In this document: positions 26,096 through 33,888 of the stretch, in pieces
Numbering within the stretch: the stretch's first letter is position 1
Layout: every line of letters starts with the position of its first letter
NCBI GenBank assembly: GCA_944322925.1
Contig: CALUQM010000005.1
Location: forward strand, 1-64,000
Origin: an uncultured Bacteroidales bacterium
GTDB lineage: Bacteria; Bacteroidota; Bacteroidia; Bacteroidales; UBA932
Length of the DNA stretch: 64,000 nucleotides
Reading direction: 5' to 3'
The notes under the pieces: generated by a model
Told to the model about the DNA's origin: nothing
Database searches by the model: none
Seen by the model: only the letters and a program-made list of their open reading frames with translations
Program-made: the position numbers and the translations under genes

Positions 26096-27457
26096 TTATT
26101 GGATTAGTTTTGCTATCAGTGTGGCCGACGTGCAGGAAACGGCTTCTACCGTTACATAGTCGCCTATGTTGTGGCCTGCAGCCGGGAATACGCATACCTT
26201 GTTGCTGCTTGTTCTTCCGAATAACTCATCGCTGTTCCGTTTGGAAACGCCTTCTATGAGGACCTTGAATGTCTTTCCGAGATCCTTTTCGTTGCTTTCC
26301 CTGCTGAGGCGGTTCTGCAGGGCAATGATTTCGTTGAGCCTTGCGGTCTTGACCTCCGGAGGGACGTCATCCGGATATTTTCTGGCAGCCAGTGTGCCCG
26401 GGCGTTCGGAATACTGGAACATGAAGGCGGCATCGAACGCCGCTTCTTCCATGAGTGCGAGAGTGTCCCTGTGGTCCTGTTCGGTCTCGCCGCAGAATCC
26501 GGCTATTATGTCGGTAGTGAGGCCGCAGTCGGGCATTACCGATCTGATTTTCCTGACACGTCCGAGGTACCATTCGGCAGTATATTTCCTCCGCATCTTC
26601 TCGAGCATGGCATTGCTGCCCGACTGTACGGGAAGATGGATATGTCTGCAGATGTTGTCGTACATTGCCATTGTATATATGACCTCGTCGCTGATGTCCT
26701 TGGGATGCGATGTGGAGAACCTTACCCTGAGCTCCGGACTGATTCTTGCCACCATTTCGAGCAGCTGGGCGAAGTTCACGTTCCTGTCTGCAGTCACCGG
26801 GTCTTTCCAGAGGTATGAATCCACATTCTGCCCGAGAAGGCTGACTTCCCGGTAACCGTTGTCGAAAAGTTCGGCCGCTTCCCTGACTATGGTTTCAGGG
26901 TCCCTGCTCCTTTCCGTTCCCCTGGTGTACGGGACAACGCAGTAGGAGCAGACATTGTTGCAGCCTCTCATTATGGTAATGTATGCGGATACTCCGTTTT
27001 TGTCCATTCTGACCGGCGTGATATCCGCGTATGTCTCTTCCTGTGACAGAAGGACATTCATCTGCGGAGTCTCCGGGGTCACGTTGCGGATAAGCTCGGG
27101 AAGCGACCTGTATGAGTCGGGCCCGGCCACGATATCCACAGTGCGACTGTCCAGCAGCTTGTCCTTCAGTCTTTCAGCCATACATCCTACAATGCCGATA
27201 ATGACGTTTTCCCTGCGGTTTTTCTGCAGGCGGAACTGCTCTATCCGTCCCCATATTCTCTGTTCGGCATTGTCTCTTATGGAGCAGGTGTTCGCAAGGA
27301 TTACGGATGCTTCCTCAATGTCTTCGGTAAGGGCATATCCGCTGTCCTGCAATATCGACAGTATGACTTCACTGTCATTGACGTTCATCTGGCATCCGTA
27401 AGTTTCGATGTACACTTTCGGTCTTCTGTCGTCTTTTATCGGTCTTATGTCTGACAT
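26096..27457 (-). CDS. miaB: tRNA-2-methylthio-N6-dimethylallyladenosine synthase
   Basis: A 453-residue radical-SAM methylthiotransferase modifying A37 of tRNAs reading UNN codons. The N-terminal UPF0004 domain has its three cluster cysteines at Cys22, Cys58 and Cys92; the radical-SAM CxxxCxxC motif is Cys166/Cys170/Cys173; a TRAM domain ends the protein (about 390-453). Its stop is five bases before glpK. A -7 element TATATTTG lies at 27498-27491 on this strand. Confidence 0.96.
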   Translation of the reverse strand: MSDIRPIKDDRRPKVYIETYGCQMNVNDSEVILSILQDSGYALTEDIEEASVILANTCSIRDNAEQRIWGRIEQFRLQKNRRENVIIGIVGCMAERLKDKLLDSRTVDIVAGPDSYRSLPELIRNVTPETPQMNVLLSQEETYADITPVRMDKNGVSAYITIMRGCNNVCSYCVVPYTRGTERSRDPETIVREAAELFDNGYREVSLLGQNVDSYLWKDPVTADRNVNFAQLLEMVARISPELRVRFSTSHPKDISDEVIYTMAMYDNICRHIHLPVQSGSNAMLEKMRRKYTAEWYLGRVRKIRSVMPDCGLTTDIIAGFCGETEQDHRDTLALMEEAAFDAAFMFQYSERPGTLAARKYPDDVPPEVKTARLNEIIALQNRLSRESNEKDLGKTFKVLIEGVSKRNSDELFGRTSSNKVCVFPAAGHNIGDYVTVEAVSCTSATLIAKLIQ

Positions 27458-27490
27458 GTTTCCTGTATGTTATATTCGGTCGAGATTCCT

Positions 27491-27498
27491 GCAAATAT
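27491..27498 (-). promoter_or_regulatory. miaB -7 element
   Basis: TATATTTG on the minus strand 33 bases before the miaB ATG; no good -33 element. It shares the intergenic region with the divergent promoter at 27545-27575. Confidence 0.4.
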
Positions 27499-27544
27499 AG
27501 GATTTTTTTAGTGAAACCGTCCTGTGCAAATTTAACAAGTTCAC

Positions 27545-27575
27545 TTGCATTGCTCTCGGCTTCTTTCTATCTTTG
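27545..27575 (+). promoter_or_regulatory. promoter of the LEA-like/SPOR/rpoN operon
   Basis: TTG at 27545-27547, 20 bases, then TATCTTTG at 27568-27575. Only five bases separate the -7 element from the ATG at 27581, so the transcript would have little or no leader if that start is right. Confidence 0.6.
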
Positions 27576-27580
27576 CAAGG

Positions 27581-28075
27581 ATGGAAACATTATACGGAAA
27601 ATTCAGGCGGCTGATTGTGATGCTTCTTGCGTCCGTGCTGCTTCTTGCGGGATGCCGGGATTACAGGGACATAAGAGTGACATCCTGCAGCATAGAGTCC
27701 CTGTCTCCCCATGGACTGCGGTCGGCCGGCATAGCATTGTGCGTCGGGGTCTCGAATCCGGCGAGGGAAATACGTCTGAGCGACATGGAGGGCACGGTGC
27801 GTCTCGGAGGCGAGGCTCTCGGCACGTTCAACGCGGAGCCTGTAGTGATTCCTGCAAAATCATTCTCGGAAGTGGATGTCGATGCGCAGGTTCATGCAGA
27901 TGCGTCCATGAGTTTCATGCAGGCGATATCCCTGTTTTCGAGACTGGATCCGAAAGAATGCACTGTCGATATTTCGCTGACGGTAAAGATAAAGGGCGGG
28001 CTCAGGAAGAGGCTCTCTTTCAAGAATGTTCCCGTCATGGATTTTTTAAGGAAAGTTGAGTATGAAAGCATTTGA
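27581..28075 (+). CDS. LEA-type-2-like lipoprotein
   Basis: A 164-residue predicted lipoprotein (METLYGKFRRLIVMLLASVLLLAGC, Cys25). The mature part has the pattern of a single LEA14/WHy-type immunoglobulin-like beta domain (GIALCVGVSNPAREIRLSDMEGTVRLGG..., then a second half ending SLTVKIKGGLRKRLSFKNVPV). Such domains occur in many Bacteroidota envelope proteins with no assigned reaction. The next gene starts inside its last codons, so the two are translationally coupled, and rpoN follows. Confidence 0.7.
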   Translation: METLYGKFRRLIVMLLASVLLLAGCRDYRDIRVTSCSIESLSPHGLRSAGIALCVGVSNPAREIRLSDMEGTVRLGGEALGTFNAEPVVIPAKSFSEVDVDAQVHADASMSFMQAISLFSRLDPKECTVDISLTVKIKGGLRKRLSFKNVPVMDFLRKVEYESI

Positions 28076-28655
28076 AATGACAATACCTGTACTTGCGGCA
28101 CTGTTTTCAGGCGTGCTCGCATCTGCACAGACGGCGGATTCCCTGGTTGTGGATTCGCTTGTGTACGTCCCGTCGGCAAGGGTCGACTCTTCACTTGTCG
28201 GTAAAAATATTTTCAGCCTGATGCCTTCCAGAGCTGACGGTGACGCTGCCGATGTCCATATATACCAGCCGTCTTCCCTGGTGTCGGCCATGAAGAAAAC
28301 CGTGGAATCGAATTCTTCGAGACCGTATCCGGGGTATCGCGTGAGGATATTTTTCGACAACAGGCAGACTGCAAGGAGAGAGTCTGAAAAAATGATGGAA
28401 GACTTCGAAAAGAAATATCCCGGCGTACCTGCTTACCGCAGCTATGTCAATCCGTATTTCAAGATTACCGTAGGCGATTTCAGAACGAAGTCGGAAGCAA
28501 TGGATTTCCTTACCTCGATTTCCTCCGAGTTCCCGAGAGCATTCATCGTCAAGGAAAACATATCCTATCCGGCAGTAGACAGGGATTCCCTTTATGTAGT
28601 CGACACAGTGAAGATATTGAAACCTGTCCAGCCGGCAGATACATTGTCATTATGA
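28062..28655 (+). CDS. SPOR domain-containing protein
   Basis: A 197-residue secreted protein: signal peptide ending near GVLASAQ, then a linker and a SPOR-like domain (about residues 85-165) with GYRVRIFFDNRQTARRESEKMM and YFKITVGDFRTKSEAMDFL. SPOR domains bind peptidoglycan stripped of stem peptides, often at division sites. I use the ATG at 28062, which overlaps the previous gene by 14 bases; a TTG six bases earlier is in frame. It sits between the LEA-like gene and rpoN, a position often seen in this phylum. Confidence 0.82.
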   Translation: MKAFEMTIPVLAALFSGVLASAQTADSLVVDSLVYVPSARVDSSLVGKNIFSLMPSRADGDAADVHIYQPSSLVSAMKKTVESNSSRPYPGYRVRIFFDNRQTARRESEKMMEDFEKKYPGVPAYRSYVNPYFKITVGDFRTKSEAMDFLTSISSEFPRAFIVKENISYPAVDRDSLYVVDTVKILKPVQPADTLSL

Positions 28656-28673
28656 TAAGGGAGGATTCAGTCT

Positions 28674-30086
28674 ATGTTGAAACAGGGATTAGAATTAAAG
28701 CAGACGCAGAAACTTTCTCCGCTGCAGATACAGACCATAAAGCTGATAGAACTGCCTACCCAGGAGCTGGAACAGCGCATCAGGAAGGAACTCGAGGAAA
28801 ACCCGGTACTCGAAGAGAATGCCCAGTCCGAAGACGAGGATGAAGACAACGCTCCGAGGGAAGTGTCTCTGTCGGAATACAAGGATGACGACCCTATCCC
28901 GAGCTATAAGCTGAAAGTGAACAATTACGGCAAAGATGAAAGGCCGCAGTACAATACTTTCTCTGTCAAGGAGAGTTTTACGCAAAGCCTGATGGAACAG
29001 CTCGGTTTCAGGAATCTGACGGAGCACCAGCATTCCGTAGCCGCTTTCATCATAGGCAGTCTCGACGATGACGGATACCTCAGAAGGGATACGGACAGCC
29101 TCGTGGATGACCTCGCGTTCCGTGCCGGCATAGAATCGGACGAGAAGGAGGTCGAAGACATGCTCCATGTCATACAGGAATTCGAGCCTGCAGGAGTGGG
29201 GGCCAGGGATTTGCGGGAATGCCTGCTCCTTCAGATCAGGGGCAAGAAGCAGACTCCTGAAATCAGAAATGCCACGAAGATTCTTACCGACTATTTCCAG
29301 GAGTTTACAAGCAAGCATTACAACAAGATAATAAGCCGCATGGGTATTTCCGAGGAAGACCTGAAGGCGGCTATTGCCAGGATTCTGAAACTGAATCCGG
29401 CTCCGGGGGGCCAGATAGACGATTCGTACAGCGACCAGGCCCAGCAGATTATTCCTGATTTTGTCCTTACTCTCGAAAACGGAGAGCTGAAGCTCACCAT
29501 GCCGCGCTTTTCGATACCGGAACTGAAGGTCAACAGGAAATATGCGGGCATTCTCATGGAAGCGGCCAATTCGTCCGAACGCGACAAGAAGGAAGCCGCT
29601 ACCTTCGTAAAGAAAAAACTGGATTCCGCAAAATGGTTCGTCGAGGCCATCAAGCAGCGCCACAATACTTTGCAGAGTACGATGCAGGCCATCATCGACT
29701 ATCAGCACGACTATTTTATGGACGGGGACGAGTCGCATCTGAAGCCGATGGTGCTCAAGGATATAGCTGAACGTACCGGATTCGATATCTCCACGATTTC
29801 ACGCGTGGTGAACAGCAAATACATCGAGACACATTTCGGCATATATTCGCTGAAGTATTTTTTCTCGGAAGGAATGGAAAATACCGAAGGGGAAGAAGTT
29901 TCCACCAGGGAACTGAAGAAAGCCCTTCAGGAATGCGTCGACGCGGAGAACAAGCGGAAACCCCTGACCGACGACCAGCTTGTGGCCGAGATGAACAAAC
30001 GCGGATACAAGGTAGCGAGGCGTACAATCGCCAAATACCGTGATCAGCTGAACATTCCGAAAGCCAGGATGCGCAAGGAACTGTAG
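28674..30086 (+). CDS. rpoN: RNA polymerase sigma-54 factor
   Basis: A 470-residue sigma-54. The N-terminal activator-interacting region is Gln/Leu-rich (MLKQGLELKQTQKLSPLQIQ...), followed by an acidic stretch (about 45-65), the core-binding domain and the C-terminal DNA-binding domain with the RpoN box ARRTIAKYR near residue 452. It directs transcription from -24/-12 promoters and needs bEBP activators, none of which is in this window. It ends three bases before the convergent upp gene. Confidence 0.97.
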   Translation: MLKQGLELKQTQKLSPLQIQTIKLIELPTQELEQRIRKELEENPVLEENAQSEDEDEDNAPREVSLSEYKDDDPIPSYKLKVNNYGKDERPQYNTFSVKESFTQSLMEQLGFRNLTEHQHSVAAFIIGSLDDDGYLRRDTDSLVDDLAFRAGIESDEKEVEDMLHVIQEFEPAGVGARDLRECLLLQIRGKKQTPEIRNATKILTDYFQEFTSKHYNKIISRMGISEEDLKAAIARILKLNPAPGGQIDDSYSDQAQQIIPDFVLTLENGELKLTMPRFSIPELKVNRKYAGILMEAANSSERDKKEAATFVKKKLDSAKWFVEAIKQRHNTLQSTMQAIIDYQHDYFMDGDESHLKPMVLKDIAERTGFDISTISRVVNSKYIETHFGIYSLKYFFSEGMENTEGEEVSTRELKKALQECVDAENKRKPLTDDQLVAEMNKRGYKVARRTIAKYRDQLNIPKARMRKEL

Positions 30087-30089
30087 AAA

Positions 30090-30743
30090 TCAGTTTTTCT
30101 CCCCGTAGGCAAGGTCGCCGGCATCTCCGAGACCCGGTACAATATATGAATGGCTGGTCAGTTCTTCGTCTATTGCAGCAGCCCAGAGGGTGATATTTTC
30201 TTTCGGCAGATGCTTCTGCAGATATTCGACGGCATATATGCTCGAAATAGGGCATACAAGATGCGTGTATGCCGGTGTCCCTTCTTCCAGAAGTCTGTTG
30301 TATGCTATCTCGAGAGAAGCGCCGGTTGCAAGCATGGTGTCTGCAAGTATCAGGATCTTGCCGCTGAGATCGGGCGAACTTGCATATTCTATGTTTATAT
30401 GGAAATCATCTCCCTTGTCGTATTTTCTGTACGCGGCTACAAAAGCGTTCTGGGCATCGTCAAATATGTTCAGGATACCCCTGTGGAGAGGTACTCCGGC
30501 CCGGAGAATAGTGGCTGCGACAATGGTGTCGTCAGGCGTGTTCACATTCGCTATCCCGAGAGGGGTGTACACTTTCTTTTCAGAATAGTTCAAGGTCTTG
30601 CTGATTTCGTAGGCGAAGATTTCCCCTATCCGTTCCAGATTCGTACGGAACCGCATCCTGTCTTTCTGTACGTTTATATCCCTTATCTGCGCTACAAATC
30701 TGTTCAGAGCCGTGTTGCTCTCGCCTAAATTGATGATTTTCAT
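30090..30743 (-). CDS. upp: uracil phosphoribosyltransferase
   Basis: A 217-residue type I PRTase salvaging uracil to UMP. The PRPP-binding loop is ILADTMLATGAS (about 131-142) and the C-terminal uracil-binding flap contains the PGLGDAGDLAYG segment. Reads from its own consensus promoter at 30765-30795, just beyond the radC stop, so it need not be part of a radC operon. Confidence 0.95.
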   Translation of the reverse strand: MKIINLGESNTALNRFVAQIRDINVQKDRMRFRTNLERIGEIFAYEISKTLNYSEKKVYTPLGIANVNTPDDTIVAATILRAGVPLHRGILNIFDDAQNAFVAAYRKYDKGDDFHINIEYASSPDLSGKILILADTMLATGASLEIAYNRLLEEGTPAYTHLVCPISSIYAVEYLQKHLPKENITLWAAAIDEELTSHSYIVPGLGDAGDLAYGEKN

Positions 30744-30764
30744 ATTTTTGTCGGTATATCCTTA

Positions 30765-30795
30765 CAAAGATACCTATTTTTTCCCTATCATCAAA
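30765..30795 (-). promoter_or_regulatory. upp promoter
   Basis: On the minus strand TTTG at 30795-30792, 19 bases, then TATCTTTG at 30772-30765: exact consensus. The -33 element directly adjoins the radC stop codon. Start predicted near 30761, about 18 bases before the upp ATG. Confidence 0.75.
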
Positions 30796-31482
30796 TTATT
30801 GTATGCGGACTTCTTCATCTGCGAAACTGTAGTATCTGTTGTCAGCGAGGATTATATGGTCTATCAGCGAAATGTCGAAGGTTTCGGCAGCCTTTTTCAG
30901 GGCCATCGTCTGCCTTACGTCGTTTGTCCCCGGCACGGGATTCCCGGAAGGATGATTGTGCACGAGGATGATTCCGTGCGCCTTCTTTTCGAGTGCCTTG
31001 CGCAGTATTACCTTCACGTCCATGACCGTAGCTGTCATTCCTCCACTGCTCAGCATTTCCTTGCCTATGATATAGTTGGCCCTGTTGAGGAAAAATATCC
31101 AGCATTCTTCATGCGACAGCCCCTTCATCAGAGGGAACATTATTTCGAAAATCTGCCTTGCACTTGTAATCGCAGCCCTGCTTTCCGTATTCTTTTCATA
31201 GACAAAACGCTTTCCCAGTTCCATCGCGGCAGCCAGGCTCACAGCCTTGTCTGTCCCGATTCCCTTGATTTCCTTCATTTTCTCCATTGAAAATCCTGCG
31301 AGGGTCACAAGCCTGTTCCCGGCTGACGCAAGCAGGTCCGAGGCTGTCTCCCTGGCATTCCTGTTTCCGGTACCCGTTCTGAGGATTATTGCAAGCAATT
31401 CCGAATTGTCGAGGGATTTCGCACCTTTTCCCAGGAGCTTTTCACGCGGGCGTTCCTCCGGGTTCATTTCCTTGATTTTCAT
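30796..31482 (-). CDS. radC: RadC-family JAB1/MPN metalloprotein
   Basis: A 228-residue RadC protein: helix-hairpin-helix-like N-terminal part (about 60-90, with EIKGIGTDKAVSLAAAMELG) and a C-terminal JAMM domain with HNHPSGN (His175, His177) and Asp188. RadC was once assigned to DNA repair, but its cellular role is unresolved. Start at 31482 (MKIKEMNPEERPREKLL); the open frame upstream to 31806 runs through a terminator and is not credible. Confidence 0.95.
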   Translation of the reverse strand: MKIKEMNPEERPREKLLGKGAKSLDNSELLAIILRTGTGNRNARETASDLLASAGNRLVTLAGFSMEKMKEIKGIGTDKAVSLAAAMELGKRFVYEKNTESRAAITSARQIFEIMFPLMKGLSHEECWIFFLNRANYIIGKEMLSSGGMTATVMDVKVILRKALEKKAHGIILVHNHPSGNPVPGTNDVRQTMALKKAAETFDISLIDHIILADNRYYSFADEEVRIQ

Positions 31483-31540
31483 GGTCCGTGACTTTTGCGG
31501 TTTTTGTTTTCCGTAAAAATAACGGAAGTCTTTGCAAAAG

Positions 31541-31573
31541 AAAAACCGGAAAGCTCCGTGCCTTCCGGTTTTT
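31541..31573 (-). terminator. terminator after the carboxyltransferase gene
   Basis: Perfect stem AAAAACCGGAA/TTCCGGTTTTT around a 10-base loop, flanked by A- and T-runs, 35 bases after the stop of the 31608-33389 gene. By symmetry it could act in both directions. Confidence 0.85.
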
Positions 31574-31607
31574 CCGATCTTGTAAAATATTTTTCCGATT
31601 TTGTCAT

Positions 31608-33389
31608 TTATTCCACAAAAGCGAGAATTTCGCCTTTGGCTACGAAATCTCCCTGTCTGCAGCAGACTGCCACAATCTTGCCGTCGCTGACAGGTTTCAC
31701 CTCTTCCATGCCGTAATAGGTCTGGATATAGCTCATCGGAAGATCTGCCTTGACTTTTGTCCCGACTACAGGGGCGGTGGAAGCATCGTCTACATCTATC
31801 TGCCACAGCAACTGCCCCTTGACCGGAGCCTGTACCGGCCTGGCATTCGGGAACTTTGCCGCAATCTTCTCGACATCGTATTTCGGAACTTCCACGACCG
31901 GTCTTGTAATCACTATCGGCGCACCGGCCTTTTCTTTCATGGCTTCCAGATCTTTCTTGAACCTTTCCTTGGCTACGCCGCTCTTGTAGTCCCTGTACTG
32001 CCTTTCGTGCATGGCGAACTCGAAGAGCTCCTCGTCGTCTTCGCCGTACTCCCAGCCTTCCTCGTCCATCATCTTGCGGAAATGGTCGAGTTCGTTCGGG
32101 AAAGCATCCTGAGGGTTGCCCGTGTAGAATTCCAGACCTTTTTCCCTGGCGATTTCAACGATTTCAGGTGCGAGTTCTCCCGGAAGTTTGCCCATCTTGC
32201 CGAGGATCATATTCCAGGTATCCTTGTCTATTGTAGTCCACCTCGGTTTGCCCTTGAGAATATTCATCAGGTTCATGAGCGCAGTATTTTTCACATACTG
32301 GCTGAACGGCGTCACAAGCGGCGGATATCCGAGTCTCGGCCATACGTAGGCGACTTCCTGGAAGAGCATTACCATAAGGTTGTCCACGCTGAGTTCATCC
32401 TTGCCCTGACTTCTGAGAGAAGCGTTGATGGCTCCGCGGAAACCTGTCAGGTCGGCCATCATGGAGCCCATCATGCCTCCCGGCAGACCGCAGCCTACGA
32501 GCAGCGATGACATGTGCGAGTTGTTGGGGTCGATCCAGTATCCGAGGAATTCGTCTATGAATTTTTGCGTAAGACGGCGTACTTCCATGTAGGCATCCAT
32601 GTTGAGATCCTTTACGAGGAATCCGTCCGCCTTCATCATCTCCCTGATGGTAATCACATCAGGATGAACCTTGCCCCAGGAAAGCGGCTCTACGGCTACG
32701 TCGAGGTAGTCGGCTCCTGCACGCGCCACTTCCAGCATCGATGCCGGAGAGAAGCCCGGGCCGCAGTGTCCGTGATACTGTACCTTGATGTGAGGGTATT
32801 TTGTCTTGATGGATTTGGTCAGCTGTCCCAGCATCGTCGGGCGGCCTATTCCTGCCATATCCTTGAGACAGATTTCGTCGCATCCGTACCCTACCACCTT
32901 GTCTACAATGTCCATGTAGTATTCGACTGTATGTATAGGCGAATTCGTAATGGAAAGCGCCACCTGCGAAATCATGCCTCCTTTCTTGGCGTATTCTACC
33001 GACAGCCGGAGATTCCTGTGGTCATTCAGTCCGCAGAATGACCTTGAAATGTTGGTTCCCTGCTTGCATTTTACCTTGTACATCAGTTCTCTGACATCTG
33101 CAGGGACAGGATTCATTCTCAGGGCATTGAGGCCCCTTTCGAGCATGTGGGTCTGGATCCCGGCCTTATTGAACGGTGCTGTCCATTCGCGCACTGCCCT
33201 GTTCGGATTTTCACCGAAGAGAAGATTGACCTGTTCGAAGGCCCCTCCGTTGGTCTCCACCCTGTCGAAGCATCCCATGTCGATGATGGCCGGAGCGACC
33301 TCTTTCAATTGGCTGACAGTCGGGACATATTTGCCTGACGACTGCCACATGTCTCTGTAAACCAGAGAGAATCTTATTTCCTTCTTCAT
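31608..33389 (-). CDS. pyruvate carboxylase subunit B / oxaloacetate decarboxylase alpha-type carboxyltransferase
   Basis: A 593-residue biotin-dependent carboxyltransferase of the PycB/OadA type, which moves CO2 between carboxybiotin and pyruvate. The TIM-barrel has YRD at 11-13, the carbamylation-site-type lysine in ICLKDMAG (Lys176) and metal-binding HGH (206-208). A conserved helical domain follows, then a short biotinyl-like domain at the C-terminus. There the expected Ala-Met-Lys-Met is replaced by Tyr-Tyr-Gly-Met (558-561): the biotin-accepting lysine is absent, so a separate carrier protein would be needed. The frame is intact around this site. It has its own promoter and terminator; no Na+-pump beta/gamma subunit genes are adjacent. 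Confidence 0.88.
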   Translation of the reverse strand: MKKEIRFSLVYRDMWQSSGKYVPTVSQLKEVAPAIIDMGCFDRVETNGGAFEQVNLLFGENPNRAVREWTAPFNKAGIQTHMLERGLNALRMNPVPADVRELMYKVKCKQGTNISRSFCGLNDHRNLRLSVEYAKKGGMISQVALSITNSPIHTVEYYMDIVDKVVGYGCDEICLKDMAGIGRPTMLGQLTKSIKTKYPHIKVQYHGHCGPGFSPASMLEVARAGADYLDVAVEPLSWGKVHPDVITIREMMKADGFLVKDLNMDAYMEVRRLTQKFIDEFLGYWIDPNNSHMSSLLVGCGLPGGMMGSMMADLTGFRGAINASLRSQGKDELSVDNLMVMLFQEVAYVWPRLGYPPLVTPFSQYVKNTALMNLMNILKGKPRWTTIDKDTWNMILGKMGKLPGELAPEIVEIAREKGLEFYTGNPQDAFPNELDHFRKMMDEEGWEYGEDDEELFEFAMHERQYRDYKSGVAKERFKKDLEAMKEKAGAPIVITRPVVEVPKYDVEKIAAKFPNARPVQAPVKGQLLWQIDVDDASTAPVVGTKVKADLPMSYIQTYYGMEEVKPVSDGKIVAVCCRQGDFVAKGEILAFVE

Positions 33390-33469
33390 GTTGAAAAACG
33401 TTTTGTTCCGAGCTTTGGTTTCCGGATATTTTCTGCGGATGACTCCGCCACTGTCTGATAACAGACCTG

Positions 33470-33502
33470 CAAAGATATGAAATGTTATTCAAAAATCTGC
33501 AA
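33470..33502 (-). promoter_or_regulatory. promoter of the carboxyltransferase gene
   Basis: On the minus strand TTG at 33502-33500 and TATCTTTG at 33477-33470, 22 bases apart. The start near 33466 leaves a leader of about 77 bases containing a GCGGA/TCCGC hairpin. Confidence 0.55.
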
Positions 33503-33609
33503 TTCGGTCCGGAAACCTGAAGTTGAAGGCATGCCTGAGGTGAGGACCTGCTGCATGTTCTGATTTGGCTGCCGTTTCCGAGAAAAGACGGATTTTTCCA
33601 TACATTGTC

Positions 33610-33639
33610 TTGCTTGAATCATAATTTTGTGTATCTTTG
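33610..33639 (+). promoter_or_regulatory. tRNA-His promoter
   Basis: TTG at 33610-33612, 19 bases, then TATCTTTG at 33632-33639; predicted start about 15 bases before the tRNA. Confidence 0.7.
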
Positions 33640-33657
33640 CAGTCCCAAAAGAACATG

Positions 33658-33731
33658 GTGCCCATAGTTCAGTTGGTTAGAGCGTCAGATTGTGGTTCTG
33701 AATGTCGTCGGTTCGAATCCGACTGGGCACC
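33658..33731 (+). tRNA. tRNA-His (anticodon GUG)
   Basis: Complete cloverleaf: acceptor GTGCCCA/TGGGCAC, D-arm AGTTCAGTTGGTTAGAG, anticodon loop TTGTGGT with GTG, T-arm GGTTCGAATCC and discriminator C. A G at 33657 supplies the encoded G-1 that pairs with the discriminator in tRNA-His, so the mature RNA starts one base upstream. CCA is not encoded. Confidence 0.97.
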
Positions 33732-33735
33732 CTCC

Positions 33736-33778
33736 GGAAGTCCTTGAAACGAAGCGGTTTCAGGGACTTCCCCTTTTT
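33736..33778 (+). terminator. tRNA-His terminator
   Basis: Long stem GGAAGTCC.TGAAAC paired with GTTTCA.GGACTTCC, followed by CCTTTTT; begins five bases after the tRNA. Confidence 0.9.
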
Positions 33779-33850
33779 AGGGGCTCTTCTCATATTTCAG
33801 CCAGGGTAGTCGAATGAGGTATGGCATCAACGGAAGGGTACAATAAGTAA

Positions 33851-33882
33851 TTGGTAATTGCCGATTATTTATTATATATTTG
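33851..33882 (+). promoter_or_regulatory. promoter of the PEGA-TonB gene
   Basis: TTG at 33851-33853, 21 bases, then TATATTTG at 33875-33882. The ATG at 33889 is only six bases beyond the -7 element, giving an almost leaderless message. Confidence 0.55.
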
Positions 33883-33888
33883 TAATAA

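Noticed and set aside
30079..30100. Terminator between rpoN and upp
   Set aside because: Only a 5-bp stem (AACTG/CAGTT) with a T-run is present; too weak to call with confidence.
31541..31640. A frameshift removing the biotin motif of the carboxyltransferase
   Set aside because: No AMKM-like motif occurs in any frame downstream of the stop, and the terminator follows directly; aligning YYGM with the motif explains the domain without a frameshift.
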